Made by a program: the position numbers and the translations under genes | Shown here: one piece after another, positions 13,001 to 28,200 of the stretch | How positions within the stretch are numbered: position 1 is the stretch's first letter | How the letters are laid out: every line of letters begins with the position of its first letter | Assembly: GCA_018857735.1 (NCBI GenBank) | Contig: JABMCL010003335.1 | Location: 282,501-346,500, forward strand | DNA length: 64,000 nucleotides | Direction of reading: 5' to 3' | Origin: Alviniconcha marisindica | Lineage: Eukaryota; Mollusca; Gastropoda; Provannidae | The notes under the pieces: model-generated | The model's database searches: none | The model's input: the letters and a program-made list of their open reading frames with translations, nothing else | What the model was told of the DNA's origin: nothing

Positions 13001-15867
13001 CATCACCAGTTGAGGATATTTGCCTGTGTTTGGGAGTCCCTCAGTTCGTGAAAGAAGTAACCTGGTTGTTTTTGAGAGTCCTGTACAGCAGACATTTCAG
13101 GGATTTGCTTTCCAAGGTTCACTGATTAGGGTTACTCGTAGGTGGTTGCCCCAAAATAAGTTCTGCTGTTTGAAGCAGAATGTTGTAACAAGCGGTAAAA
13201 TCGTCAAGTGGGGGGGGGGGGGGGGGGGGGATCAACAACTGTCAGGTTTGTATTGAGTACTCAGCAGTGGGGATTTTCTTACAATAGTAATGAAATCATC
13301 AAGTGGTTTTGTTTTAAAATTCTCTGTGGGGGAATAAAACAACTGCCAGGTTTGTGTTGAGTACTAGCATTGTGGATTTCCTTTTTTCAACAGAGCAAAT
13401 GAACAGCAATGATTGTTTCCACTTCCGACGTCCTGACCTCTCCGTGGTGCAGTCCTTCAATGAAGGTAACAAGAAACTGATTTTGTTTGCACTCACCTGT
13501 TGAGAATGGAACTTCTAAAAGCCTGTAGTCCATGTACTTTCTGCCAACTCGTCACCAGCAATGCACTTGTTTGTAGTGTGTGTGTGATACAATGAGTGTA
13601 TCCTTGTTTCTAACGGGGCTCCACGAATATTGGTATTACCTGCCAAGTCTGTTTGTTCGTGTCTTTTGTGTGATTTATTCTAATGCATTCATGTGAGTTC
13701 CTTTGCGGGAATCGTGTGTTTGTAAGTTGCTCAGGTCAGGCAAGGTTTCAGACAGCATGGATGACGTTTTCTTGATGATTAAGATGTGGATTGTAGCTAG
13801 CGTGGTCTGAAGGTAGGAGAAAGCAATGTAGATCATTCTTGTGTCAGCTTGCAAACATGGCTTGCAAACATGGGTAGGAGTCACAGCTGTATGGTAGTCT
13901 GAAAGTAAGATAAAGCGGTGTAGATCATCCTCTTGTCACAACTAGCAAACAAAATGTAGGAGTTGTAGGTGTGTGGTGGTCTGAAGGTAGGATAAAGCGG
14001 TGTAGATCAGGACTGTGTCATCTTACGCTAAGGACTAGCAAGCATGGGTGGGAGCTGTAGGATAAAGAAGTGTAGATCAGGACTGTGTCAGCTTACACTA
14101 AGGACTAGCAAGCATGGGTGGGAGCTGTAGGATAAAGAAGTGTAGATCAGGACTGTGTCAGCTTACGCTAAGGACTAGCAAGCATGGGTGGGAGCTGTAG
14201 GATAAAGAAGTGTAGATCAGGACTGTGTCAGCTTACGCTAAGGACTAGCAAGCATGGGTGGGAGCCACAGCAGTGTGGTTGTCTGAAGGTGGCTGGAGAA
14301 GCGTAGATCATCCTTGTTTCAGCTTGCACTAAGTACTGGCAAGTACAGGTAGGAGTCATAGGCTGAAGGTTGATGAAGAAGTGCAGATCATCCCCGTGTC
14401 AGCTTGCACTAAGTACTGGCAAACATGGGTAGCAGTTGTACTCTGAAAGTAGATAAAGAAGTGTAGATCATCCTTGTTTCAGCTTGCTCTAAGTACTGGC
14501 AAGTACAGGTAGGAGTCATAGGCTGAAGGTAGATGAAGAAGTGCAGATCATCCTCGTGTCAGCTTGCACTAAGTACTGGCAAACGTGGGTAGCAGTTGTA
14601 GTCTGAAGGTAGATAAAGAAGTGCAGGTCATCCATGTGTCAGCTTGCACTAAGTACTGGCAAACATGGGTAGGAGTTGTAGGCTGAATGAAGGTAGATGA
14701 AGAAGTGTAGATCATCCTCGTGTCAGTGTGCACTAAGGACTGGCTGGGTAGGAGTTGTATGTTGAATGAAGGTAGATAAAGAAGTGTGGATCATCCTCAG
14801 GTCAGCTTGCACTAAGTACTGGCAAGTATGGGTAGGAGTTGTAGGCTGAAGGTAGATAAAGGAGTGTAGATCATCCTTGTGTCAGCATGCACTAAGTACA
14901 GGCTGGGTAGGAGTTGTAGGCTGAGTGAAGGTAGATGAAGAAGTGTAGATCATCCTTGTGTCAGCTTGCACAGAATACTGGCAAGTATGGGTAGGAGTTA
15001 TAGGCTGAAGGTAGATGAAGAAGTGTAGATCATCCTTGTGTCAGCTTGCACTAAATACTGGCAAGTATGTGTAGGAGTTATACTATAGGCTGAAGGTAGA
15101 GAAGGGTAGGAGTCGGAGTGGGTATGCAGGAGATGCATTCTTTGACACTGTCGAGTCCATCTTTCATGGTCCGTTACGGTTCTGCTTTCAGACGAGGTTC
15201 ACGTGAGCAGTCTCAAGTACATGCCCCAGTCTGGCACCCTGGCCATTGGATACAGCTTTGGGGGATTTCATCTGTGGAAACTCTTCAACCCCGTGCTAGA
15301 GTGAGTCCTCGCAGTGCTTGCAGTGGCCTTGATTGGATTGAAGCCAAGTGAAAAAGCCACTGAAAACAACAAAAAGAGATCACCATAATTAAGATCGTCA
15401 CTACACCGGCCACATGCTGGATGGAGTATTTTTGCAGTGGACTTGTGTGTGTGTGTGTGTGTGTGCGTTGCTTGCTTGGTTGTGTCACATCTTTAGCCTC
15501 ACAAAGGTTTTCATGGATTAATAAATGTGAAGATGTCAAACTATGTATGAAGGTAGTGCATAGCTTTCGGAACACTTTGGGGGGGTAATAAAATGGATTT
15601 GCTTCTACTTGACCTTTATCATTATTTTATCCATATTTTTATTGCATTGTGTAACTTTTGCTGTGATGAAGTATTAATGCTGTTGTCAGTCAGTGATGCA
15701 TGCACTGTTGTAGAAACACCCAATGATTTGGAGAACTGTGTTCAGCTTGAAATGTTGCGTCTGTTCAGGTTTCACTTCTGTGTTCAGCGTTTTCTTTCTT
15801 TTAGCTATCTCTCGCTCTTCATCCTGATTCAACTGCCATGTTGATTGGGTGCTAGGAACCCATTATC

Positions 15868-15914
<47 letters not shown>

Positions 15915-18900
15915 TCTGCTCTCTCTCTCTCTCTCTCTCTCTCTCCTTCCTCTCCTCTCCCACTTTTTAAGAGGCTGGGGGATTTCAGGCTTTAAAAAAG
16001 TCACGTTGATGGTGTGTGTAAAATGCAGTTTGTGTTAGTACTGGTACCTAGAGCTCCCTTTCCATGTTCAGGTACACCAGTTCAGTGGAACCGGAAGACT
16101 TGCCCGTGGCATTCTTTGTGTACCAAGAGCCTGAGAACGACCCCAAGAACTTTGCCTACTTCTGGGTGTGCAGAGATGATCACATCAGCGAGCAAAAGTG
16201 AGTTGGTCATTCGGAGGGTGGTCGTTGTTGTGTTTGACGCATGGTTGATATGATTGGTGGTGTTGATGGTTGGTATGGGACTGGTGGTGATGATCGGTAT
16301 GCTGCTGTGATCAGTTGCAGTCATTGTTGTGATTGATTATGTTCGTTGATAAATGCTCCTTGTTGTAATTGATGATGTTCATTGTTATGATGATGTTGAA
16401 GGTGGTGGATGATGTTCATTGTGATTGGTACATGCTGGAACAAGTATCGGTCTGTACGGTGTGTGTGTGTGTTGCACATGGTCAGTTATGTTTGAACCAT
16501 TGTTGATGTGTATATTGTGTGTTAGCTGTTTGTTAAATTGATAATGCACATGGTCAGTTATATTTGAACCAGTGTTGATGTGTACATTGTGTGTTAGCTG
16601 TTTGTTAAATTGATAACGGTCTCTTATCTCTATATACTCCATATGTGTGTTATGTTTATATTGCTCAGTGCTTTGAGCTGCAAAGCAGGCACTTTTAAGT
16701 TTTCATTATTGTTACTAGCAGGCTCTTGGCCCCTGAAATAACTTGGCTACTCTCTCAGTGGAGCTTCTTTGTCCATGGTACATTTACCAGTTGCAGATTT
16801 CCTAACTGCTTTGATGCCTGTGCGTTTCAGGCAGGAGTCCCTGTGCAGTGTGACCTTGTATCAGCTGTCATATGCACGCAGAACCTTCTATGCCAACTAT
16901 GGATATTTCTATGAGGTTAGTGACCGCCAGAGCATGCACGCGCCCATGCCTCACTGTCTGGCACCCTTCCTCCAAAGTCTGCCATAATTGGTTACAGAAG
17001 GGGCACCCCTTATCTCTGCGCAGTTGTCCACCCACGCTCTCAGTGCCCTCTGAAAGGTTTGGGTGCTAACTAATGATGGAAGCAACATGCCGAAGCACAC
17101 AAAAACAGGCTCGTCTCTTGATTCAAATGATTTTAGTTTTATTTGTGCTGGTGTAAGCTATGTAGGCAGTTATAAACGGAATGCCTGATGTTATTTGAGT
17201 TGTCACAAACTAACCCTGCCATTTGAGCACCAACAAAAAATATTGTTGGTTAGCTGAGTTTTCAGAGACTGGCGTAACCAGTTATGGCAGTTGTTGGAGG
17301 AAGGATGTCGTAAACCGGTGCTTTGAGTTTGGCCTAATGTGTAATTGTGTGCGTGAGTGTGATGATAGTAGTATGTTTTAGGTTTATGTGGACCTGATGT
17401 GCAGCACAGTAGCAAACTTACTGATTGACAGCATATGTGCAGTATTAATAGTGAGTAACCACATAGATTGGTGTCAGTGCAGGTCATTTTAAATTTTAAA
17501 AAGAAGATCATCCTTGGTGTCAGTACAGGGCATTTTAAATTAAAAAAAAAAAAATTGTCCTGCTATTTCAGTGTGATGGGCTCATGAGCAAAAGAAACAA
17601 ACACCAGTGTTTCAGAAGCGAAGAGGAGATGTGATTGATTGATGATCGCTTATATAGCGCTATTCTCCGCTCTCTTGAGCAGACTCACTGCGCTCGCATG
17701 TGGTTCTACATTAAGCACCATGTTTACTTATGTGGTTCTACATGAGTGACAAGCTTTTTGTAGTGTGTTTTCTTGAATATCCACCGAAGTGGTGTACTTA
17801 CAGCACTGGCATGGCTGGTGCCACATGAAACTGCTGCCGTCTCGGCGCAAGGTCTGTGTACACCATACAACCATGCTCCATGTCACTTCATGCAAAGCCA
17901 CATACGCAAGTTGTATGCGTGATTAAAAAAGGGGACAAAACTGACACAAAATGCTGTTGTACTTTGCAAATATGGAGTGAGAGAAACCTACCCCTCCTTT
18001 TTTCTTTTTTGCACCCCAACATTCCAAATCCAACCAGTTTTTGTTTGCATGCCAATGTCTTGTTGGAAGGAAAGAATGGGGTGGAGCTGAGCTCTTCCAT
18101 TGTGGGCATCACCATGCTGGAACGAGAGATGTTACAGTGGGGTTGACTGGTTTGTTGTTTAGGAGCTGAACGCTGTAGCGTTGAGGATGGACCACAACCT
18201 GACGGTGGACCCCTTCAACAGCCGCAACACCACCACCTGGTCCAGCCAGCTGCTGTCCGCCGTCACCATCGCCGACCCCAACTACCACCCACCCACCAGT
18301 CTCACCATCAACGACTCCTTTGAAGAAGGCAAGTGATGGTGGTGTTGGTGGTGCTGTTTGCATTGCTGTGACAGTGTGTTTCAGACTGGACAGTGTTACT
18401 ATGTATGTATGGAGTGGTGTCATTTTTCAGTGGTGTACATGCGTATGTGTTGTGTCTTTTTTGCATGGAAATGTACATTTATTTTTATTGACATTAAAAA
18501 AAAATGATGATGCACTCTGCTGATTTATTGCAGTGCAGAAAGAGTGTACATGTTTTGGAGGCGTAGTGTAAAAAGCTGGCAAACCTTTGCATTCACCTGT
18601 TGAACCTTTATATTCACAAGCTTTTATGCATTTGTTTATGTTCATGCATTGCTTTGAATTTCCTGTTACTAGGGTGCCAGGGTCCTGACCTCAGCCTGTG
18701 TGCGTTTGTGTGGGAAGCGCAGGATTCGCGTCCAGGGGGCAGCACCGAGGTCTTTCTGTCCATCTTTGACATGAACCGGTGGTACCACGCGCAGATGCCT
18801 GCCAGAATCAAGTGAGCTTGGCAACAGTGGAGTCAGATTTTACTGAATACTTAGAGAGAGAAAAGTCTTAGAGAAAAGTGTGAGAGGTGCTTCTACATGG

Positions 18901-21900
18901 GGTACTCATTTGTCATACGTAAAGTGTGTTCGATCCAAGTGATTCTCAAAGGTAATGTAGCTAGGTTTCAAATGACTTGCAGATTCACTCTGAGATAACT
19001 GCAGTCTTTGGACTATAGCTCAATACATTTCTCCTCAGATTGGGCCACAGTGCCTTTCGGTTGAAGTGCCTTACCTGTGAATAATAATACCTTGGCACGC
19101 ATGCTTTTCCGAAAGTAGATGATTATTATTTTGAACCCAGATCGGTCGCTGTATCAACCTGAAACAGAAATCACATACCTTGGCAAACTGATCAGTGATA
19201 CTTTCCAGGCAGTCAACAGAGCCACAATCCCAGAAATGGGATTCGAAACAACCCTGTAGGCCTTGTTATATATATAGCAGCGTTTATTCAGAGTTGGAAG
19301 ATTACAATACTGAAAATAAAACCCACGTTGACACTGAATATGAATTAGAACTTAATGCCACCCTCAGCTTCAACTTCATCTCATTAACAAGTCCTGCTGC
19401 AGGTGAGAATTGGTTAGCCAGTTGACATCTGCTTTGCTGTTTGGATTCAGAAAATGCTGCTGCATACACTGTGCCAATAGGTTCAGACTCTTTGTGAACA
19501 GCAAATTCACTGAATGTTTCCACTTTCTGTATTATGGCACTTTGTTTCCACTTTCTGTGTTATGGCACTTTGTGTTTGATGCACAAGTCCACCACACGTT
19601 GCTCATCAGCTGTGATACCATCAGAGGTGTGTGCTATATTTAGGAGTGCTTTATCTGTGGATTTTTGTAACTTTTGGGCCAAATTTCAAGCCTTGTAGAA
19701 CAGAAGTTATGGTACTCCAGATTGCACGTGCTTTAGTTTAAAAAATAAATTTGGGTGACTGGTGCCAGGGGTGCACATGAACCAACTGAAAGCCGAGTCA
19801 GGTCATTTTTGTTGTTGATCACTTTTATGTAGCACTATTCTCCACCCTTGAGCAGACTCACTGCGCTCGCATGTGATTCTACATGAATGACAAGCTTTTT
19901 ATAGCATGTTTTTGAATATATACACTAAGTGGTGTACTTGCAGCACTGACATGGCTGGTGCCACATGAAACTGCTGACGTCTTGTGTGCATGCTTATTTA
20001 GCTGTAACCTGTCACCTGCACTGTTGGCAGAATGACCAGGATCTTTTATGTGCTACTGCAGTAAGGGGGGGGGAGATAAGAGTCGGCACAGAAAGTTGAC
20101 CCTGGAGAATAAATTTTCTTTATTTGTTTGTAGCCTATCTCTTTATTTGTTTGTAGCCTATCTCTTTGTTATTTGTTTGTAGCCTAACTTTTTGTGATTT
20201 GTTTGTAGCCTATCTCTTTGTTATTTGTTTGTAGCCTATCTCTTTGTTGCCTATCTCTTTGTTATTTGTTTGTAGCCTAACTCTTTGTTGTTTGTAGCCT
20301 ATCTCTTTGTTGTTTGTTTGTAGCCTATCTCTTTATTTGTTTGTAGCCTGTCTCTTTGTTATTTGTTTGTAGCCTAACTCTTTGTTATTTGTTTGTAACC
20401 TAACTCTTTGTTCGAAAAGGGGATCTGCCCTGAAGATTTGTTGTCCTAATGTCCTTTTAAGATGGCGTTCTTTTGACCCTTTAGTGTATCTCGATCTTGT
20501 ACCAGGAGTGATATGTTGAGTGTGTTTGGCAGTGGTGGTGTCCATTTTCTTGACTGCTTTTCTTTTGGCCTCCTTGCCCAGGTGTGTGAACGTCGGGGGG
20601 CAGGAGGTGTGCCCGTACTTTGCTGTGTATCATATGAACGACGCTGTGCACAGAGAGGGCTTCGGCACCCTGTTGGTAAGCAAGGAGTTGGATAGCACTT
20701 GTGTCCTGCTGTTGAATGATGTATTTTATTATTATTCTGAATTTGTTTGGTATTTTACCCCCAAATATAGATTGGTTTTATAGACACGAGTTTAGAATCA
20801 TCTGTTTGTAAGCAAGGCATTGAATGATGTTGGGTTTTTTTGGTGCCATTTTTTTTTTTAATGTTTGCTATTTTACCCCCAAATATGCATTGGCTTTATT
20901 GACACAAGTTTAGAATCAGAGAAAGTGGGATTTAACCCATTGACATTATGCCAGGAATGCATTGATGCTGTGAATATTTCATTCTCGGTGAGGTCAGAGC
21001 TAGCAGTTGGATTTTAATGTCCTGTCAACTGGTGAGATCAGAATCTTCCCAAAAAGAAATGGAATTGCTCAGCACCTGACGCTGATTGTTGTTGTTGTGA
21101 TGGTTGTTCAGGATGTACAGCTGAAGCCGGGATCTCTGCTTCGCTTCGTGAACAATTCTCCCATGCCCCCTGAGCAGCATTTCTACCCATCATCGCTTGC
21201 TTTTGGTGAGTTATGGCTTCTTTGGTCACAGTGCCAAGTTATGGTTACCTTCTCTTTTTTTTTACCACGTCATGGTTGACTGGTTGACATTAGTTATGTT
21301 CCACTTTGTCAGAAATCGTTACTGTTGCTGAAACCATGGTTGCTCCGTGTGCACTTTGGCAAGTTAAGATAATTGAATCTAATCGTTCAGCAGTGTATAG
21401 CATTTCTGAACAGATAAATCCGTTCAAACGTCAGAGCAGTGTGTGTGTCGATAAATTGCATAAATTACTAGTTTGTTTGTTACGTAACTTTTGTATTTTC
21501 TATAACTGTTGGGTTTTAAAATATACAGTATGTTTTATTGTGTACTGTGATGTGTTAATGTTCAGCCACATTTTAATTTCTCTGATGAGATAATAAAGTA
21601 ATCTTGAATAATTGAATTAATGTCCACAGCTGTGATAAGGTAAGACTTGCAAGCATCATTCAAGTGTTTTGTGTCCATGTTTCAGATGCAGTGTGCGTGC
21701 TGTCCAACGGCATCGTTTCTGTGTCTGTGCTGGGTGTTCAGAGACAGGTTAGTCCATGTACAGTGTTTTCACCTGATATGAAATGAACAGTAGTGGTGAG
21801 TTCAGTAGCATTGTGAACAGACTTCGCAGTTGACCAAGACATGTCATTGAGACCTGCAAAGAAGTCGAAGTCTTTTTTATTATGGAGACGGGGCATAACT

Positions 21901-24900
21901 CGGCACTTTATGAGGCAGCGTTTTGAGGCCTGCGGATATCGAAGACCTGGTGGCTGATTTCAAGTAGAAACAGTTCAGAATACAGAATAGTCTTAAAAAA
22001 AGAAAAGAAGGAGGATGGCACAAAGCTGTTAGTAAAAAAGTTATTCTGCAGCAGAAACATTGCAGAAGCCTCTGCAACACTGTGTGACCAACTTTGTATA
22101 TTTGCCAGTGACTCAGGCCTTGGTACGAGTCACTGAAATGAACTGCATGCATCAATCTGCAGCTTGCCTGTACTGACTGACGTTGGATGCTGAATCCCTA
22201 GTTTGTGGTATTTATTGAAATAAACCTGAATGCATTTCCCTTTTGCTTTTCTGGCAGGTGTTGGCTTCATTGGAAAGCAGCGGTCCGGCGTGTCTGCTGA
22301 AGCCGTTTGACCTCTACCATCGCTGCATACAGACCGGTCTCATGGCACGTTCGCCGGACACTTTGTCAGCTTCCCAGACTGCAGAGGTATTGACGTGACC
22401 GTGTTGAAAAACAAAGGTCATAGCTTATGTATATAACATCTTTTTGATTATTGCTGCATCATGCAGTGTTCACTGGAGGTTAATGTGACAGCATTAAAAA
22501 AAAAAAAACCTGATGAATAGTCTGATTAACCCTTTCACTGCCATGCCAGTACTTTTAAAATGACCAGTAAAAGTGCCAGACTTGAAAAGAAGTTTTTTTT
22601 GTTTTAACCCTTCGCATGAGCATGTGAAAGGATTTCTGTCAAAATACACAGGATTGAAAGATTTGTTATAGGGGACCAACAAATATAGTTTGAAGGAGTC
22701 TCTGTGTGTGTGTGTGTGTGGGGGCACTTTTAAGCCCAGAAATTTTACAGGCTGGAGCAGTGAAGGGTTTAAAAAAAAAAGTTTTGGAAAATGGGGGTGT
22801 TTTGATTTTTTCCGAAGGCCTTCATTCCGTGTCTGACTCACGGACATGGTTGTGTTCCATTCCCCAGGAACAGCAGCGGATGGCACTTCTGACGCTGGCC
22901 CTGGAGCAGGGGAAGGTCCGTTTCATCACCGCCTGCGTGCGCAGCTGGGCAGATGGAGGTAGGCCGCCGCGTGTGTGTGTGTGGCTGCTCTGCCCAGTTT
23001 GAGTTCAGTGTTGCTTGTACGTCCACGGAATTAGGGACGGGGAGGGGAGCCCAGGGCGGCCACCTTGACTGTCACAGCTTTGATCTCTGAGCTCTTCCCA
23101 TGTCTTATGAGGCAGTGTCATGGTATATTGTTCCCTGGAGTGGGTCCAAAAAAAAGAAGAGAAGATGTTTAGTTGAGCAGAAAAAAATGCCCACAAGTAG
23201 GCTGATGGTCCAGTTTGGAGCAACACTGCTGCAACTGCCAGGAGGTGGAGCATGTACTGTAACCTGAGAACAGTGAACTTTGGTTGCTGAAATGGCAGCG
23301 TCTGTGGCATCCGTCTGAGAATTCCAGCAAATACCTGCAGCACAAGAACAGTGTGCATCCAGGTACCCAAAGTGATTTCATCCACTATAGTTATTGCAGT
23401 GAAACAATCTCCTGATCTTTATACGTTATTTTGATACACCAGCGTACATTATTGAAACAACTGCAAGTAAATATAGACACTCTCAAGTCTTTTAGTAGTC
23501 TTGCTGGCCTGATTGTGTGTGTGTTTTTAGTTTTTGGTAATGTTTTTTATTCAGTCTGCAAGTTCCTGTGTCAGAGTGTTAAAGCCTCAGTTCCCATTGG
23601 AGGCAGTGAAAATTTGCGCATGCACACTCGTGTCAATCTTAATTTGGGCAAAGGGGCGGGGCTTTCAGGGGCATGAACAGAAAGATGCAGTTCAGCAGCT
23701 GTTTGAAAGTAACAGCTGGCCTTGAAATGTTGAAATGACGGATGTGTGTAAGACTGAAAACACAGCACTGTCCATGTCACTAGATAAGCCCCACCCATTT
23801 GTATTGAAATTGTCCTCACTTGAAAGCTTTGGAGTCTTGAAATAAACAAAATTTGCTTTCATCAACACACTGATTTACCAGATAGAAAGAGCTGAGAGTG
23901 AATTTTGTGTGTGTGCCATGTTCAAGTGATGGTCTGATTTCCAGATATTTGTGATAAATAAACTAGCAGCGATGTGACCGTCTCATACTTTGAAGAGAGT
24001 TTGTTTCAGATTTCCTGGCCCGCTGTTCACAGGCAGGCTGACCCTTTAACTGTTTTGAGGTTACTTGCAGTGTTGATGTGTCTGTTTCAGAGTTCTACCA
24101 GCAAGGGTGCACACTGCAGTTTTTACTGGCCTGGGCCTGGGCACGAGTGACTGCCATCAAGCAACAGATTGATCTCACCTGTGAGTGATGCAACACTACT
24201 GTTTGTTTTGTTTTTAAATGTGTAAAAAACACAAGAGTTTACATGCAGCATTTTCCATGTGCTCCTCATTATGACGACGCCATCCTCTTCTTTATGATAA
24301 TGACTATCATCTTTACTCCATCCTCTTCTTTATGATAATGACTGTCATCTTTACTTCATCCTCTTCTTTATGATAATGACTATCATCTTTACTCCGTCCT
24401 CTTCTTTATGATAAAGACTATCATCTTTACTCCATCCTCTTCTTTATGATAATGACTATCATCTTTACTCCGTCCTCTTCTTTATGATAAAGACTATCAT
24501 CTTTACTCCATCCTCTTCTTTATGATAATGACTATCATCTTTACTTCATCCTCTTCTTTATGATAATGACTATCATCTTTACTCTGTCCTCTTCTTTATG
24601 ATAAAGACTATCATCTTTACTTCATCCTCTTCTTTATGATAATGACTATCATCTTTACTCCGTCCTCTTCTTTATGATAATGACTAGCATCTTTACTCCG
24701 TCCTCTTCTTTATGATAAAGACTAGCATCTTTACTCCGTCCTCTTCTTTATGATAATGACTATCACCTTTACTCCTGCTCTTTATGAAAATGATCATCAT
24801 CTTTTCTTTTGTGGTCATTGTTTCCATCACCTTTTTGACCAAGATGGCTGGCCTTGTTGTTTATGAGTAAATGTGTGTGTCATATGATGCAGCAGTGGTG

Positions 24901-25132
24901 GCAAAGAATTTAAAGAAATTAGGCAGCTTTATGTAAAACAAATGGCCAATATCCACTTCTAGCCCAGTCATTGTGCGGTCTTCAAATGGTATAAGAAGTT
25001 GTGTGTGGGTGCTCATGTGTGTGTGTGTGTGTAGATGGAATGAGCTTGAATTGTGCTTTGTGTTGGCATATTCACATGTCAGTTCATTTTGTACTGTGCC
25101 TGTGTACACACACACACAAACACACGCACACA

Positions 25133-25226
<94 letters not shown>

Positions 25227-28200
25227 TTCTCATGCCATGTGAGGACCGGGAACCAACAGGGCTAAAAGTGGTGGAGATTGTCAACAAATGTACTGAATGG
25301 TCAATACTGAATGGTCTAAGTGGAGATTGTCAACAAATGTACTGAATGGTCAATACTGAATGGTCTAAGTGGAGATTGTCAACAAATGTACTGAATGGTC
25401 AATACTGAATGGTCTAAGTGGAGATTGTCAACAAATGTACTGAATGGTCAATACTGAATGGTCTAAGTGGAGATTGTCAACAAATGTACTGAATGGTCAA
25501 AGTGGATATTGTCAACAAATGTACTGAAAGGTCAAAGTGGATATTGTCAGCAAATGTACTGAATGGTCTCCTCTCGCTCCAGGCCAGCCGCTGTTTGACT
25601 GGTGCGGAGCCCCTGTGGACCAGCGCATGCTGCAGGCGCTGCAGAACTGCCTGTGCTGTTTGGGCCATCTGAAGACGGTGCTGCATGTGCTGCTCAACCA
25701 GTCCACGCCCCTCACGGACCAAGGTGAGCTGCTGCTGGGGTCCAGAACTCTCCTCACTCGGAGAACTGGTTTTGCACGTGACGCTTGGGACTCTGCAGCA
25801 GGTGTTGTCAACTTTGTCCGAGACATGTTGTGGGTGATGGTGAATTTTGTCAGCAACCATCTGTGTGACTGGGTTGGTTTGTCACAATTTTAGACAAACC
25901 AACCCAGATCAAGGTAAGCTTTGTGGCCTGCATAGTTTGCATGAGCTTACTCAGAATCTTGACATGCTTTTGTGGTCTCGTTTGACACCTGAACTCTGCT
26001 TAAAATGCTGTAAGGGTTCTTGATTTTCGCAGATCAAGGTAAGCTTGGTCACCTGCACGACTGGGTGAGTTTATCTCACTCAAAATCAGCTTGACATTTT
26101 TTAGTCCACACCTGTCGCAGGTCGAGGTAAGCCTTGTCACCTGCACAACTGGGCACGTTTACCTCACTTGAAATCTGCTTTATATGCTTTCATGATACTG
26201 GAAATCTGCTTGACGTGCTTTGAGGATTGACACTCCCGTGCAGTCCAAGAGGGTATCTGTGCTAGGAAAAGCCCATATCTGTGTCTCCACCCTGTCTCTC
26301 AGAAGTTTCCCCAACATCACCTTTGAAATGGTGCCAGTGTTTGTCTGATTGACGATGGCCCTCTCTGGTCCTTTCAAGGAAGATCGTCTAGCATTTCCTC
26401 TTTCCACGGCTCTTCACTGTCACTCACGCTTCTTACATGATGAAGTTGAGCTTTATCTCTTGGAGCGCTAACTGTTCTGGATGAATGTGTTGCTGGACGG
26501 GCAGTTTATTTCTGGGCCTTTGTGTTGTGAACAAAAAATGTCTCCTGCCTGGAACTGACTGGTTGGGACACTGGGTAGCTTACTTGTACGCTGCTGACAA
26601 CAGAATCCATACTTGTCACAGATTGCTTAGGCAAGGGTTCACTCGCAGAAACTGCATGGCTTGGGAGAGGCAGTTTGAACCGGGGGAAAGAGATTTGATT
26701 GGTGCTCAGCGTGGTGCACTGCAATGTTTACAGTTCTAACGTCGTTGTCTTCAGGTCAGGTGGAGTTGGAGCACAGGATCAAGGTGGTGACCTTGCTGTA
26801 CTATCACCTCAAGGTCATCCTCTGGTTTGTCCACAATGGCCTGCTGCCGGAACATGGCGGTCAGTAGTCTTGTCTTCAGTCTTTTTTTTCTTCTGTATGG
26901 TGGTTATGAAAGAACAGTTTTGCATCTAATCACACACACATAAAAACATGCCCATGACCAAAATGATTTTGTGAAAATGTATAGATTTTTTTTATATGCC
27001 ACGTTTCGCCCATTACTCTTTCGTAGTGTGTGTGTGTGTGTGTGTGTGTGTGGTGTGTTGTGTTATATATATGTATAATAGTGTGAACATTTCATCTCTG
27101 ACAAAAACCCTTTTTGGGCTCCTTCAGATCTAACCTCAAAACATTTCTTTTTTCAAAACAACAGACCTGTCGTGTTTTCCACTATGTACTGTCTTCCTCA
27201 AGTCCCTGTTACAAGTATAGGTTGGCTGTAAATTAAGTTGTATATAGTCAATATACTTGCAGGTGTATGTGCGTGTTTATGCACTTAGAATGGTCTCTTC
27301 AGACAAGATTTTGTGCTGTATAAATAGACATTTTTTAAACATCAAACACATCATTGTGGGGCTTTTATTCGTGTATTATTAACAGTTTCCTCTGTTTGCT
27401 TAGGATAATGTCTTCGGACAGGATTTTGTGCTATATAAATGCCCTTGCTATATTTTTTGCGAGACATGTCATTTTGGGGCTTTTACTTATGTATTATTGT
27501 TATTAACACTTTAATTTACATGATTTAAACTTGCATCATCAGAATTGGGGGAGTTGGTGCCTTCCAACTACATCTACCCAGCCACTGAGTTGACCCAGGT
27601 CTTTAAGGACCGCCGACAGCAGATGATGCAGCTGCAGAGGTAAGCCAGAGAGACAAGGGAGGTGTTCATAGGATTTTCAAAGACAGTTCTGTAGACAAAG
27701 GAGGTGTTCATAGGATTTTCGAAGACGGTGCTATGTCCAGCTGTTCCTGTTGGATGTATGTAAAATTGGATGGGAACAGTGCAGGATTCTGTCTATGTTA
27801 CTGCTTGTTTGTACGCTGTGGAGAGGTAGATGACAGTGTTTTGATGAAATGATTTACCTAGGAACTGGTGCGCAGCTGTCTGAATGATGGCATACATTGC
27901 ATATATCATGTACTCGTTGAAATGCAGGCAAACCGTTTCATGTGTAGCATCTTGACTGGCTTTGGCTGAGCCTCCCGTTGTGTTTTTTTTGGGTGTTTTT
28001 TTCACAGATGGACAAAAAGGAAGAAGGTGAGTGTTTAAATAAAATGTTATTTTTTACACGATGATGATTTTGTTCCAACTGCGTGTGTGTCCTGCAGCGG
28101 TGTGGAGACCCACGAGATGATTCTGATCGATGCCCTGGTGCATAGTGCAGGGGACGCTGTGTCACAGCTGTGGAAGGACGAGGATGGGTCCGGAATGTAC

